From Volvariella volvacea V23 (lineage: Eukaryota > Basidiomycota > Agaricomycetes > Agaricales > Pluteaceae): a stretch of 60,557 nt of DNA. Positions 44,936 to 56,592 of this stretch are shown piece after piece. Positions within the stretch are counted from its first letter, which is position 1. Every line of letters starts with the position of its first letter. Where the stretch lies: the NCBI GenBank assembly GCA_000349905.1, contig KB722743.1:767420-827976 (forward strand), in the 5' to 3' direction. The notes beneath the pieces are model-generated. The model was not told the DNA's origin. It worked only from the letters and a program-made list of their open reading frames with translations, and did not search any database. The translations under genes and the position numbers were made by a program.

Positions 44936-46766
44936 ATGTCCAATGACGTTAGCACTTTCTACCTTGTCTACGGCGAGCCATTCGCGAGATCCTTTTTCGC
45001 GAAGGTTAAGGGAGGTGATAAGGTTGCTGAGCTCAAGGAAGCCATCGTGAACAAGAAGCCAACCGATGTCAAAAAACCGATGCGGATCATCTCGATCTCT
45101 AGAAAGTGCAGATTCCAGTCACGGTTGAGGAAGCACCTCAAATGTCTGAGCTCAGTGACAAGGTCAAGCTGGGCCCAGCAACTGAAATCAGCAGAGTTCC
45201 CGGCGGAGCCTTCCAACACGTCCATTTCATCATAAAGGTTTCTAGTAGGTGGGACTTGTATTTCGTTTTTTAACTACGCATGTTTGCGTTCCCACTAGTC
45301 GAGTATTGCCTCTATCCATCTGCGGAGGGGCGCATTCACGTCATTGTTGAACTACGTACATGATACCTCACAATTTCCTGTACACGAGATGACGCCGTTT
45401 CTAGCAGCTCTTCTCAGCGAATCCGAGTTTCTCGAGCTTTGCCCACATCCTCTTGGCTACATTAACAAATCCAAAAGTACCAGAACCACTAACTCTGTAT
45501 GTCCGCGCGCCAGTCCGTCGTTACGTGGGATGTAAACAACACCACCTGGGATGACACCCTGATGTATTTCCGTCCGGCATTTCAGGGGTACTTCAGTATA
45601 CGCAATGAAGAGACTGTTCAGGAGGCACATATCCATAACGTGTTTTGTTCTCTCAATAGTCAATACTGTGCTGGAGCAAGTATTTGATCGCGACTCTTCT
45701 TTAGAGATCGTCGTAGGAGAGCCAGATTTCATCCAGAGAGATTTGAACTAGGCCCTGTGTCTCGTTGTCGAGGTAAAAATCCAGGTAGGTTTTATTTTGA
45801 CATGCACCCAGAATCTCATCAAGCATGAAGAAGAAGCCACCTCTTCAAAATCCGTTTGCACTGATCAGCTGAGGCAGATTTTCGGATACCTTTCACACAA
45901 CCATCTCCAGTCCGAAGCCCTCACTACCTACGATAAAACCTGGTTTCTTTGCAGACCTCTTGGAAACCCCAGTCAGCTCTGGATCTCACCTGCCATTCAA
46001 TATGATAATCGATAGCCAACGTTGTTCCAATGTCTTTCTACCTTACCTCTCTGGCTCACAGCTATAATTCCTGTGTTTTTGCACCAGCACCATCACTACC
46101 TCGTGATGACGATTCACCACCTAATAATGACAATGGAGATTCTTTATACGATGATGGCGACAATGGAGATTTTTCACAATGATGACGGACGAAAACAAAA
46201 AGCAGGCAGTCCAAACACCGGAGTAAGAACTCCCAAGAGAGGCAGAGGACATAGGACACCGATGGCAGGTGGGAGAAATAGAATAACGACTCGCCCAAGT
46301 CATCCATCGAGCGGAGAAGAGGAGCATGCGCCCTTGGAATCCTTTGACTGGAGAAGCTTCAGAGTGCTCAGCATTCTTGGAAATGGCCGTACTGAGACAG
46401 TGTTCAAGGTTATTCTGCACGGAGAGATGGTGTCATTAAAATATAATATGTGATTTGTGGCGACACCCAGACTACGAGAAGGAATTACTCAATGAGGTCG
46501 AGGCATATCATGTTTTGAAAGACCTGCAGGGAGATTGCACTCCGAGGTTCAAGGTTACTAGATACACTGCTGGCGAATTGTTTGTCATCGCGACAGATAT
46601 TGTTGGTAGGCCCTTGCGATCAGGAGCGTCTGAGGTTGAACAAAACAACAGTGTATTAAGTGATATAGGGCTATCCCTACATAAAAATAATTACATGAAA
46701 TTGATCTATATCAGGTCCACCATGGAACACAAAGATTACAGCACCCTTCAAAGTATTTTGAAATGA
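44936..46766 (+). pseudogene. decayed Crinkler-type gene: ubiquitin-like head, nuclease-like middle, kinase-like end
   Basis: The first frame (ATG 44936) matches the N-terminal ubiquitin-like head of Crinkler proteins (STFYLVYGEPFARSFFAKV, then VAELKEAIVNKK). Its continuation shifts frame and meets a TAG where the family has a Trp, followed by a recognisable IPVTVEEAPQMSEL. Around 45700-46015 are fragments of a PD-(D/E)XK-like domain (GEPDF, VVEVKI, then LRQIFGYLSHNHLQSEALTT) and SQLWISPAI. Around 46330-46766 a protein-kinase-like segment begins (FRVLSILGNGRTETVFK) and continues in another frame (RHPDYEKELLNEVEAYHVLK). Stops and shifts interrupt every domain, and the kinase is cut before its catalytic loop. 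Fungal Crinklers with nuclease-kinase ends are known in Agaricomycetes; this copy looks dead. Confidence 0.75.
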
Positions 46767-47152
46767 GAACGAGGTAAGAAGATTTGCTCCAGTGCATTCT
46801 TTCATTTTGGCGAGGGAGCAGTGAACATAAAATCTTCGAGCCTCACGTCTGAGTGCCACATGAAATGTTCATGAGTTTGTCTGGTTTTGTTGCAGCACGC
46901 CCCATATGTACAAGTGATATTCTAGACACGGAAACGATTATGGATGCAGCGGGTGGAAATGATTCTATATCGTGTCGCAGTTTAGTTGCACGTGCAAGAC
47001 GACGCGTATCAATTTGCGTGATGTGATTGGCTGCTCGCGATGAGGCATAGTGTGCCTCACCCTGTATGCCGCCTTCTCTACTTCGCATCCTACCTCTCCT
47101 CAGTCGTCGCTCGCCGCTCTTCCCCTTTCCCCGCTATCAATCACCAAGGTTC
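46767..47152. other. spacer holding the right direct repeat and an E-box
   Basis: This 386-bp spacer contains the right copy of the direct repeat and a CACGTG at 46989-46994, 159 bp before the AIFM3-like start. No coding frame is supported. Confidence 0.5.
46907..47000 (+). repeat. right copy of imperfect direct repeat flanking the Crinkler relic
   Basis: It starts with TGTACAAGTGATAT (46907-46920), identical for 14 bases to the left copy, and shares GCAGCGG, GATTCTATA (46961-46969) and the final TTGCA-GTGCAAG region. The copies are about 2.5 kb apart. Confidence 0.6.
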
Positions 47153-49566
47153 ATGTCCGCCCTCAAGACTATCGCCGTTCTCGATGAAGATCAGCTCAAC
47201 GATGGCCAAATGTGTGTCCTGCCTCTTATCTTCCGTATATACTCACACCATCATCATCCAGGCTCGAAGTAGATTTTAACCAAGGAAAGGTCTTATTGTC
47301 GAAGCTGGCGGGTAAAGTCTACGCAACGGCAGCATATTGTACGCATTATGGAGCCCCACTGGCAAAAGGCGTTCTTACCTCAGATGGTAGAGTTGTATGG
47401 TTCGTGCCCTTCGTTCCCTGCTATTCATATATTCATGCTGCGCTGTTAGCCCGTGGCATGGAGGTTTGTACAACCCGAGGGTAGCATATCAGTATCTATG
47501 CTTATACCCCTCTAGCATGCTTCAACGTCTGTAGTGGGGATATCGGTACGTGTACCACCGCTCTTCGTGTAGTCTCTCTCCTTAGCGTCTTTAGAGGATG
47601 CCCCCGCCCCAGCTTCATTGCACTCCTTTCAAGCCCGGACAGAAAACGGCAAGATATACGTCACTGCGAACCCCATTTTAACCCTAAAGGAGAACAAAGA
47701 GAGGCCCCCCAAACCGCTTAGTGTTGCATTCGAAACGATGGGCAATGGCGTTGTGATTATCGGCGGTGGGGCAGGAGCTTTCCACGCCGTTGAGGCTCTT
47801 CGAGAGGTATGATCAACCAGTATGCCTCACGATTACAGAAACTAAATATTATCCTCATGGGCACTTTGTGGATCAGTACCGTTACAAGGGACCCATAACC
47901 ATTCTAACCAAAGAGTCACACACCCCAATTGATAGGTAAGTAATTCCAGTTTGGGCGTGGGCTTCTATCTAAAACAATGACGCAGAACAAAACTGAGCAA
48001 GGCTCTCATCACAGATCCTTCGAAGGTTGAGCTCAAGAGTGCTGCCGACTTGAAGATAAAGTACGGCGCTAATATTCGGCTAGGAGCAGTAAGTGTACGA
48101 GTGTCGGACAAATTGTTGTAGCTAACCAACAACCAGGAAGTCACTGGGGTTGATCTCGAAAAGAAGGAAGTCGTCCTAGATGGCGGGAAGGAAACACTCG
48201 TTTATGACAGCTTAATCATCGCAACTGGAGGTGTACCACGACGATTGCCCATCGAGGGAGCTAACCTCGAGAACGTCTACACGTTCAGGACAATCGATGA
48301 TTCCAGAAAGGTGGATGCTGGTGCGTGCAATTCTCTCCAGATGGTTAGTGCCGATACAATCCCAATCTTTAGCTGCCAAAGAAGGGAAACGATTGGTTGT
48401 CATTGGTAGCTCCTTTATCAGTATGGAAGTTGTCACGGCAGTCTCTAAGCGGAAACTTGCGTCAATTGATGTTATTGGAATGGAAGAGGTGCCTTTCCAG
48501 GCTATCCTAGGAAAAGAAGTTGGTACAGGCTTGCAAAAAGTCAGTAAATTCTTTCCCCTTTTCACGCTGGCATTGACATCAGTCCCAGTATCACGAGTCT
48601 CAAGGAGTTAAATTCCATATGTCGAGCAAAGTAGAAAAAATCATTCCTCGTGAAGACAATCCGGCTTTAGTAGGCGGGGTTGTGGTGAATGGTACGACAT
48701 TGCCCGCAGATTTTGTGGTTATGGGAGTCGGCGTTCGTCCAGCCACCGATTTTCTTAAAGGAAGCGCCATCCCATTACAATCAGATGGCAGTATCAAGGT
48801 CAACGAATTTCTCCGGGTAGTGGGACCGAAGGAAAGTGGGAATGTTTATGCTATTGGCAAGTACACCCGTACTTTGGGCGTACTTTGATAACCTGGCAAG
48901 GACAGGTGATATCGCCTCTTACCCTCAGGCCACTTCAAATGAGAACGTAAGGATTGAACACTGGAATGTAGGTGCGCACGCCCATATCGTGCATCACGTT
49001 TATAGACGTTGCCCAGGTTGCTGGTAATCACGGTCGGGCTGTGGGCAAAACCATCGCAGGAAGTCCTCAGCCTTTCGTTAAAGTACCTGTCTTTTGGAGT
49101 GCACGTATGTTCCGTTGTACCGTCCCTTTGGACACAGTACTGAAACTCAGGATCATCTCAGAGGGTCAACAACTTCGCTATTGCGGACTAGGTCACAAGC
49201 ATGATGACGTGATCATCCACGGTAACCCAGCGGAGATGAAGGTAAGGGTGCCCGAGCATCTACAACAGGCGCGAGTCTCATGTGGCGGTTAGTTCATCGC
49301 CTACTATGTTTCAAACAATCGGATCGTAGCAGTCGCAAGGTTTGTCGGGCTTTATACACAGGATATCAGGATCTCATATGCTGCCAGTATGCAAAACGAT
49401 CCTGTCGTCAGCAAGGCCTCGGAGCTCTTGAGGTTGAATCTAATGCCTCCGCCAGAAGCTGTTCGCGGTGGACAGGTAACGCCCATGCCCTGAATTGGAT
49501 GACGCTTGTTCTGATATCCTACAGGACTTGTTGTCGATGGATATCAGTACCATCCGCCGCAAGTGA
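47153..49566 (+). CDS. AIFM3-like oxidoreductase: Rieske [2Fe-2S] plus FAD/NAD domains
   Basis: A Rieske ferredoxin domain ([17 protein letters not shown], then [20 protein letters not shown]) is fused to a pyridine-nucleotide-disulfide reductase (FAD motif [34 protein letters not shown] motif [27 protein letters not shown]). AIFM3/AIF-like proteins have this order; the electron partner is unknown. Sixteen exons: 47153-47211, 47262-47399, 47450-47463, 47516-47545, 47595-47806, 47877-47935, 47986-48088, 48137-48320, 48373-48539, 48589-48856, 48906-48967, 49017-49104, 49162-49241, 49293-49339, 49388-49475, 49525-49566; phases close at 546 aa. Exon 3 is 14 nt and carries the second Rieske Cys-Pro-Trp-His. 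The intron at 48857 has a GC donor (GCAAGT). Confidence 0.92.
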
Positions 49567-49905
49567 TGGCTCAGGATAGTAGATTAATATGCAGTGTATG
49601 CAGTGTACTTTTACTTTTAATCCGTTTTAAAGTTTCTTTACTGAGGTGTAATCCCTCGTACTGCCCCCTCACACCACACCACGTGCTCTACGTGGTTCTC
49701 CGTTGGTTTTGAGACATTTTCTTTACTATATTAGTTTCTCTAGTGTGTCGAGGTGTCAGCAGGGGATGCTGCTGACTTGTGTAGCTACAACCTTTTTTCG
49801 AGCACCCACCCACCTCTCCCTGTATTGTAGCGTCTATACGTCTATGCTATTAATTGTCGATATACTAGTGGTGTGAATCACGTGCCTTGGGGTAGTGGCA
49901 AACAC
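49567..49905. other. promoter spacer with two E-boxes
   Basis: 339 bp before polymerase eta. CACGTG occurs at 49680-49685 and 49879-49884; no gene is seen. Confidence 0.45.
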
Positions 49906-52390
49906 ATGATCGCAGATTCTGTTGGGACACGACCAAGTTCGCCACTTATGCCCAACGAAGGAAGGCCAAAACTAGTTTGGAAGGGCAAGGGCAAGGACTT
50001 TGGACAAGATTACGCCGGTCTCAATCCTGTAATCACCTATCGACACATTCTGTCGGCCAATCTTGGCGTTCGCGATCCTTTGCGCGTTATTGCCTTGTGC
50101 GACAGTGACGCATTCTATGCCGCCTGTGAAATGGTTCGTTTGGGTGTCGATAAAGATACTCCTCTAGTCGTCCTTCAGTGGGACTCTCTCATCGCCGTAA
50201 ATTATCCTGCGAGGGCTTATGGGATAACACGCATGTCAAAGGTCAAAGATGCCCTCCAAAAGTGCCCACATCTGAAGGTTGTCCATGTAGCAACATACAG
50301 AGAAGGCGAAGCAGAGCCTGGGTATTGGGATGACGTAGATACCAAAACCCACAAGGTTAGGCCTTTCGTTCCCTGCATTACGTCCCTTAGTTATATCCAT
50401 AGGTTTCACTCGATTATTACCGTCGGGAGAGCATAAAAGTATCGGGAATGTATAAGGAGGGTCTTCCGGGTTGCGAAGTAGGTGAGTGGTTTATCCCCAG
50501 AGGTAGACTGACAGGGCGTAACTCTCAACATGCCGCAAAGAGAAAGCTTCAATCGATGAGGCATTCATAGATTTCACTCAACGCGTGCGAGAGCTACTCC
50601 TACAGAGATATCCCCATCTCGCACACATCCCACAGGATGCAGTACAGGGTATCGATACGCCTGTACCTCCGCCTCCGCCACTACTTTGGGATGGCCCTGG
50701 GGACCTCATACCCATAGAGCCCGACTCCGACGAGCCCGAAAACATGAGCACGACTTCTGCCGATACTCATCAGAAATTTTTGTTAACCACCTGGCATGAT
50801 ATAGCTCTATCAATAGCTGCCGAGCTCATGCATCAAGTGAGAGTGGATATCTTCCATTCACTGGGTTATTCGACGTCTGCAGTGCGTTTACGCGTTCTTT
50901 ACCCATAACATTGATATTCCCTAAAATGCGTGAAAGGGAATTGCCCGAAATAAATTCCTAGCCAAGGTATGTGTGGGTGATGTTGAGGATTAGCTCTGGT
51001 TGACATCATTCCCAGTTGACGGCCTCTCACCGGAAGCCTAATGGCCAAGTGAGTAGGCACTCTCTATCCTGTGGTGTGTCTTGATTGCCTGTTTAGAGTA
51101 TCCTGAGAAATGCTGCCATACCCAATTATCTTAGGCCGTTGCCGTTTCAGAAAGTGAGATAGGTTGTCTGTTGCACCAATTTTTTTGGCTAATATCAACG
51201 CCACAAGATTCGTAATCTGGGTGGTAAACTAGGGGTTGCCATTGCCAAGGAGTACGATGCTGCAACAGTGAGCGACTTACTGTAGGTCATTGTTCTAGTA
51301 TTCGCTAGCAATCGCTTATACAGCGCTACTCAAGGCCTGTGTGCTTAGGTACGTCACTTTGATGTACAGCTTATAATATACCCGACTCACTCGTTTTAGA
51401 TGAGATGCAACAGAGACTAAGCGAAAATGCAATCTGGGTATGGGAGATTTTGCGGTGGGTCTCACATGGCACGCTTTCGAGGTGTCGCTGATGTATCCGT
51501 TACTTAGGGGCATTGACAGGTCAGAAGGTGCATACTTCGAAGTCTGTCGTTCGATGCCTGCGTTTCACTAATTTCCATAGTCAAGGAAAAGCCTCTGACA
51601 AATAAGAGCATGATGGCTGTCAAGAATCTCCCCAAACTAGTTACCAAATTGGAAGAAGGTTATCACTGGATTCGCATTTTGGCTGCTGAGCTTGCTTTGA
51701 GACTCAATGACGCCCGAAAGGAGAGCCCAGGACTATGGCCAAAGTCTATTGTACTTCATGCACGCAAAGGTATGTGCTGCCCTGCACCTCAGTGACAGGT
51801 TTTTGATTGGCCTAGGCTATGAAACGTCAAAGTCCAAGCAGATGCAATTTCCCTTCTCTCGGGATGTCACAGTGGACGGAGTTGCAAAATATGGCAACAA
51901 GCTCTGGAAGGAGCTTGTTGGAGAATCTTCAACGATCAACGTCTCAGCTGTCACTCTTGGGTTTTCTGGAATCGAGACCGCCACAGCAAATCAGAAACGC
52001 ATCGAAAGCTTCCTGAGAGCTCCAAAGAGAGGTAGAGACGACGAGGCGGAAAATGAACACCTGCCTATTGAGGTACCAATTGGCCAGCATGGACCCATCC
52101 CTGCCACCCTCGCCAGGCAGTCGATTCAATGCGACCGGTGCTGTCGACTTATAGTGCTTGATAAAGATGTTGCAGAGGACGGGATACAGGATGCACTCGC
52201 GCTTCTAAAAATGGAACATGACGATTTCCATTTTGCACAGGACCTGGCTAAAGAATCTGATTCTTCTGTGCCTTCGACGGCCGCTCAGACCAAACGAATT
52301 AGCAAGCACAATAAGCGCCCCAAGCAGGAACCCAGGGGGATCGAGAAATTCTTCAGTCGCAAGACAGGCGATCGAACGGGCACGAAGTAA
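49906..52390 (+). CDS. RAD30: DNA polymerase eta (Y-family translesion polymerase)
   Basis: Translesion polymerase that bypasses UV photoproducts. Catalytic motifs are ALCDSDAFYAACEM and KASIDEAFIDFT. The thumb region reads AGIARNKFLAKLTASHRKP, NYLRPLPFQKIRNLGGKLG and VWEILRGIDRSEV. The C-terminus has a UBZ-like zinc finger (CDRCCRLI and HDDFHF) and a PIP-box-like end (GIEKFF). Many small exons: 49906-50355, 50403-50481, 50541-50881, 50937-50966, 51016-51048, 51097-51153, 51208-51281, then an unresolved stretch to about 51400, an exon from there, and the last part to 52390. The ATG at 49906 is preferred over an upstream in-frame GTG. Fungal relatives vary in N-terminal length. Confidence 0.92.
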
Positions 52391-52835
52391 TGAAGCCAAC
52401 GATGGATTCACACTCTTTATGAGGGCTATATGTGTGATGGTTGTGAGGGTAGTAAGTAGGTATCCACGCGGGACTATGCTGTATTGATGTGTATGTTTTG
52501 GATAAGCGCAACATGTATTGATGCCGCTGACAACCTGTTGATAGTCCGGTGAAGACCTGCAAACAGGGCCATACATCATCAGAGCCATCACTCACGACTT
52601 GGCCACAGGCTTGCTTTTCATCCCCTCACATTCCATTATACCGGGTGCTCCCTCGCCCCTTCATTTCCTTTCCTTTACTTGGCTGGTTCCAATCTCTTGA
52701 AGAGAAGCTTCCTAGTGAAGTCTGGCGCTGGGTAGCCTTGTCGTAACCCTTCTTTAATTTTCTGGTACCATCCCTTGCAACACAGCTCACTGTAATAGTG
52801 CTCTTAATATCTTCGTTTGGGGGCGTCAATTCGTA
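52391..52835. other. spacer between polymerase eta and the receptor gene
   Basis: 445 bp with several pyrimidine-rich tracts near 52620-52680. No coding frame survives a splice check. It should hold the 3' end of one gene and the promoter of the next. Confidence 0.45.
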
Positions 52836-54994
52836 ATGTCTGGAATGCCTATAGTACCTTTACCTCCGGGATTTATAGGTGGAGCCATCGTGCGTATTCC
52901 TGCCACCGGTATCTTTTGTATGTCCTCACCTCATTTTGTGATCCAATAGGCGGTTACGGTCTTTGCTATTCTTTCTACAACGGCTTTATTGTCGATAGCC
53001 CTCCGAATAATATGGCTTGGCATTCATCACCACATTAGCCAGAGTGGTGCACAACCCCAAGAATACGCCTTCTTCCGTACCCAACTAGGGACGTATGCAG
53101 CCTGTCTGCTCCTCGCCAATACCATCAACTCTTCAGCTGGTTTGATCAATATAAAATGGTTGGCCGATCAAGGAATTACAGAAGGTTCGTGCAACTGGTA
53201 CCCGAGACGATGTCATGGCTTAATTTTCACGTCCAGATTGGGGTTGTTATCTGCAAGGTAGAACTGCTGATGACCGCAATGCAGCTCAATTGGTATTAAC
53301 CCTTATTCACACTAGCCGCAATAATGCAGGTGGGCAATTGGGCGACCGCATACTTCACGATCTCCATTGCTATACATACCCTAAATTCACTGGTACTTCG
53401 CAAACGCCAATCCGTTTTAATTTGTGCGGCCACCATCTTCGCGGGGTGGATGTTAGCTATTACACTTGGTCAGTATTCAGATTGCAAGATGCTTCTGAAA
53501 GGGACAACGCGCTTATGTAGCAACAGCATTCATTCCGTTATTACGACCTCGTAGCGATGGGTTACTTTACGGCGTTGATGGGCTGGCTTGTGGTATTCGT
53601 TCTGTTTATTCCACGAGTCAATTGGCTCTTCACTTGCTGCCAGTAAGCTTCCTGGTAGTCGCGTGTTAATGCCGGTGGCCTTCACTTCATATTTGACAGA
53701 TTTTCATTGGATCCATATTCTCTACAGTTCTGTACTCGGGCATCTTCCTTGTCTTGCGAGGTACACTGGTAGTTCGGGGAGGGTTCAAGTTGAATTTGGG
53801 ACCTCAGGATCACTGGAATAATAATGCAGGTGCTGACTACCACCGATTTGTTGCAAATATCGCCCGTAGCATGCTCTGGTATGTGCCCTGGTTATGGTAC
53901 TGCATCCTTCAGGGCTAAGGTTGTCTCTAGGTATCCTGTTGGTAGGTCCGATATCATGTTTTACCATCGCTGCAGGCTGATGAAAAGCAGCTTATGTTGT
54001 ACTTTTGGTACCATACTCTGCCCTTCGGATTCTTATCATCTCGGGCTACGCCGTTCCATTCGAGGCGATTGTTTTTGCGTATACATGCTGGTATCTTCTA
54101 GGTAAGCGTGCGCGATAAATTACTATGCATAATTAACAATCAAGTTTAGGGGTGGTTAACGCCTTTTTGTTCTACAACACTTTCCGGGTGCTTGGCCCTG
54201 CGTTTGAAGCAATGAACGGTTCCTCCCAAGTAGGCCCAAGTGATACAGAAAGTTTTGGTAGCCCAGAAAAACTCCCCTCGTATCCCGACTCTCCTAAAGA
54301 CTTCTTGGATGAAAAGATTGACCATGATCGTGATATACCCTCCCTTCCCTACCGTGCTCCGCTCAAGCTATTAGCATTGGCTAAGCCTATAGCCCCAGCA
54401 GGCCGGATAAGTACATCGTTAGCTGCGGTTGAGAGTTTTTACAGCTATCCTTCGTCTCCTTCCGTCGGGCGACACAACAGCACAAACGTAAGGCCCAAAC
54501 GGTCTCTGATTGCGTACCCAGAACCTGCTTTGAATAGAGCCGGGGGATCACCAGTTGGCTACGGGCATACTCGAGAAGAATCCATCGGGTTGCCAGCACC
54601 TCCACGCCCCAATAGAGTCCCAGTACGACGACTCTCCGACGAGGGTTCCATATCACCGGACTCGCCAAACTCGTGGAAGAACGTCGACCTTCGAACACCT
54701 GGACGTCATCCTCGGGCATCACAGCACAGCCCAGCAGTCTCAGGCGGCTTTGGACAAGGTAGCAGGCCAACTCAACGACCAATGCTTAGCGCTGTCAACG
54801 CTGCATTTGGGAACACTAGCTCCGTACCACCACTGCCTTCTCCTGCTCGCTATAGCACTGCGACGATAAAGGCACCTATAATTGGACCCGTCCCTGCTGG
54901 CCGACAGCGAACTATCCTAGCTGACCGACCACGACCACAGGAGGGCACGACGGAGTATGGGCACGTGCCCAGGGTTCCGTCCTTCTCTGGGTAG
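52836..54994 (+). CDS. fungal seven-TM receptor (orphan GPCR-like)
   Basis: The start is MSGMPIVPLPPGFIGGAIV, then a TM (AVTVFAILSTTALLSIALRI). Later spans include GNWATAYFTISIAIHTLNS and VLICAATIFAGWMLAI. A loop motif GVDGLACGIRSVY (a Cys likely paired with one near TM3) is followed by further TMs (SIFSTVLYSGIFLVLRG) and PFEAIVFAYTCWYLLGV, which ends in VNAFLFYNTFRVLGPAF. The motif RFVANIARSMLWYP before TM6 is typical of basidiomycete receptors related to the Git3/cAMP-receptor-like group. The roughly 260-residue cytoplasmic tail is Ser/Pro-rich. Several exons were recognised by frame switching (junctions near 53185, 53260, 53510, 53650, 53880, 53940-53975 and 54102-54148), but not all boundaries were fixed. 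Ligand unknown. Confidence 0.75.
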
Positions 54995-55175
54995 ATCATC
55001 CTTAATCGACCGTCACTTGAATTGTTTTGTTAGCATTCGATACATTTTGTTGTGCTACAGTGTGGTACATACGGTACTTGTTCTACTGCGGACAGGAAAT
55101 ATAATCTGGCCTTGAATCACATGATGTCTGACGTCAACGAAACCTCGGGTTGGGCCTGGTTAAAAACCGACAAGC

Positions 55176-56137
55176 ATGTCTCGATGGTCTCAATATCTTG
55201 AACGGAGCAGTAAGCTCTTTAGAGATGGAACTTCCAGAGGTACGCCTCAAGGCCAGTTCACGACCGAATCCTCCTAATAGTTTTAACAGTTCTTAGGATG
55301 CAAGGTGCAGATACACCTCTACGCGCACCCCGTACACTTTTCGCGTTCAACACACCTGAGGGCATTGCCCAATTCGCAACGGGCTGCGATGCAGATATTG
55401 GGGGGACATCAACCGTCAACTTGAGCTTGGATACCTCACCCGAGAACAATTCGAGTATAGGACGGGAAGCTACCGGTGTATTTTGGGGTGATATGAAGCT
55501 GGGCGTGAAAGCGGGTCTCGAGGGGAAACTACGTGGTGGGTACGCCGGGTTCAGGAACAAGGCGAGCATGCGTCCCTTGGTGAAATACTTACAGACTGAC
55601 CTCAAGTTAGGCCAGACCAACATTGTTTGGAAACCTGACGGAGGACGTATCGAATCACCGTTACCTTGCATTGCGTCTACGATTGGCAGGTGACCCGCAA
55701 ACCCACAACTCGTATTTTGTCAACATCCAGACAGATGGGCCAATAAGTACAGATCTCTGGCAGCACAGACTGTACTTTCAGTGCAAAGGTAACCAATGGG
55801 AAGACATCTATGTAAGCGCCACCTCAAAGCTAGTCGAGTTGGAATAACACGCTCCTTGGTCAATAGATTCCATTCGACAACTTTGTGCGCACGAATTCCG
55901 GGGAGATTTCAGAAGACCAGATTAAAATGTACCGCGAGAAGGTGCGAAGTATTGGGATATCCTTGTTGGGTGGAAATAGTGGATCGGCAGGAAAGTATGA
56001 GTTGGGAATCGACTCTATACGGATCATGAACGACGAGGACGTGGAGCGTACAATGAGTGAGTGTATGGTGATCGTTCATAGGGCGGTACCCTTATGTCTC
56101 TACAGGCGCAGAGGAACAGGAACGAAAACCTTTGTAA
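55176..56137 (+). CDS. CIA30: complex I intermediate-associated protein 30 (NDUFAF1-like)
   Basis: A mitochondrial assembly factor of NADH dehydrogenase. Motifs are TLFAFNTPEGIAQFATGCD, GVFWGDMKLG, RGGYAGFRNK, HRYLALRLRLAGDP, DLWQHRLYFQ and FDNFVRTNSGEIS, ending in GKYELGIDSIRI. Exon 1 is 55176-55239 and exon 2 starts at 55290. The intron after GYAGFRNK is most simply a 49-nt GC-AG intron (donor GCGAGC, acceptor TTAG); GT alternatives break the frame or are too short. Later introns lie near 55820-55870 and 56055-56105, and the stop is at 56135-56137. The start gives a short MSRWSQYLERSSKLFRDG leader, consistent with import. Confidence 0.85.
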
Positions 56138-56592
56138 TGCGAAGCTACTTAGTTCACTCACGTATTGTTAATATCATTTCCAAGTCAGTGTTATGTGCAC
56201 AATCGGAATGTGCAAATGAGTACAGGTGAATACAATACGGTCTCCACCAGCCTTTAGATTCTACGACTAGGAAAGTAAAAGCCCCGTACCCACATAGAAT
56301 AAAGGTCGGGCAGTCAGCATCATCATCGCGGTAAGTCTAAGGCATGGGGGGGAAAAGACAGATGCAAGTGTACCTAAATCAAGAAAACAGAATGTATCCG
56401 TATCAAAACCGAGAACAGGGATATAGAGGACCTGAAAAATGGAAGTATTTACTTTTCCAACGAAAAGGAAGGTGCATGTAATGTGGATGAGGTGGAGATA
56501 GAGCAAAGAAGAGAGGTGTGCAAGTAAGGATTAGGGAGCGCATATAACCGGAGGGTCAATAAGAGGTATGAGTGAAGCCGGCGAGGAGAGAG
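56138..56592. other. convergent 3' spacer, no gene seen
   Basis: 455 bp between the ends of CIA30 and RAS. Purine-rich on the plus strand. No frame or RNA-like structure is supported; it probably holds two 3' UTRs. Confidence 0.45.

Noticed and set aside
46022..46453. Intact short kinase gene at the end of the Crinkler region
   Set aside because: The frame stops right after the glycine-rich loop and continues in another frame, without catalytic loop; treated as part of the relic.
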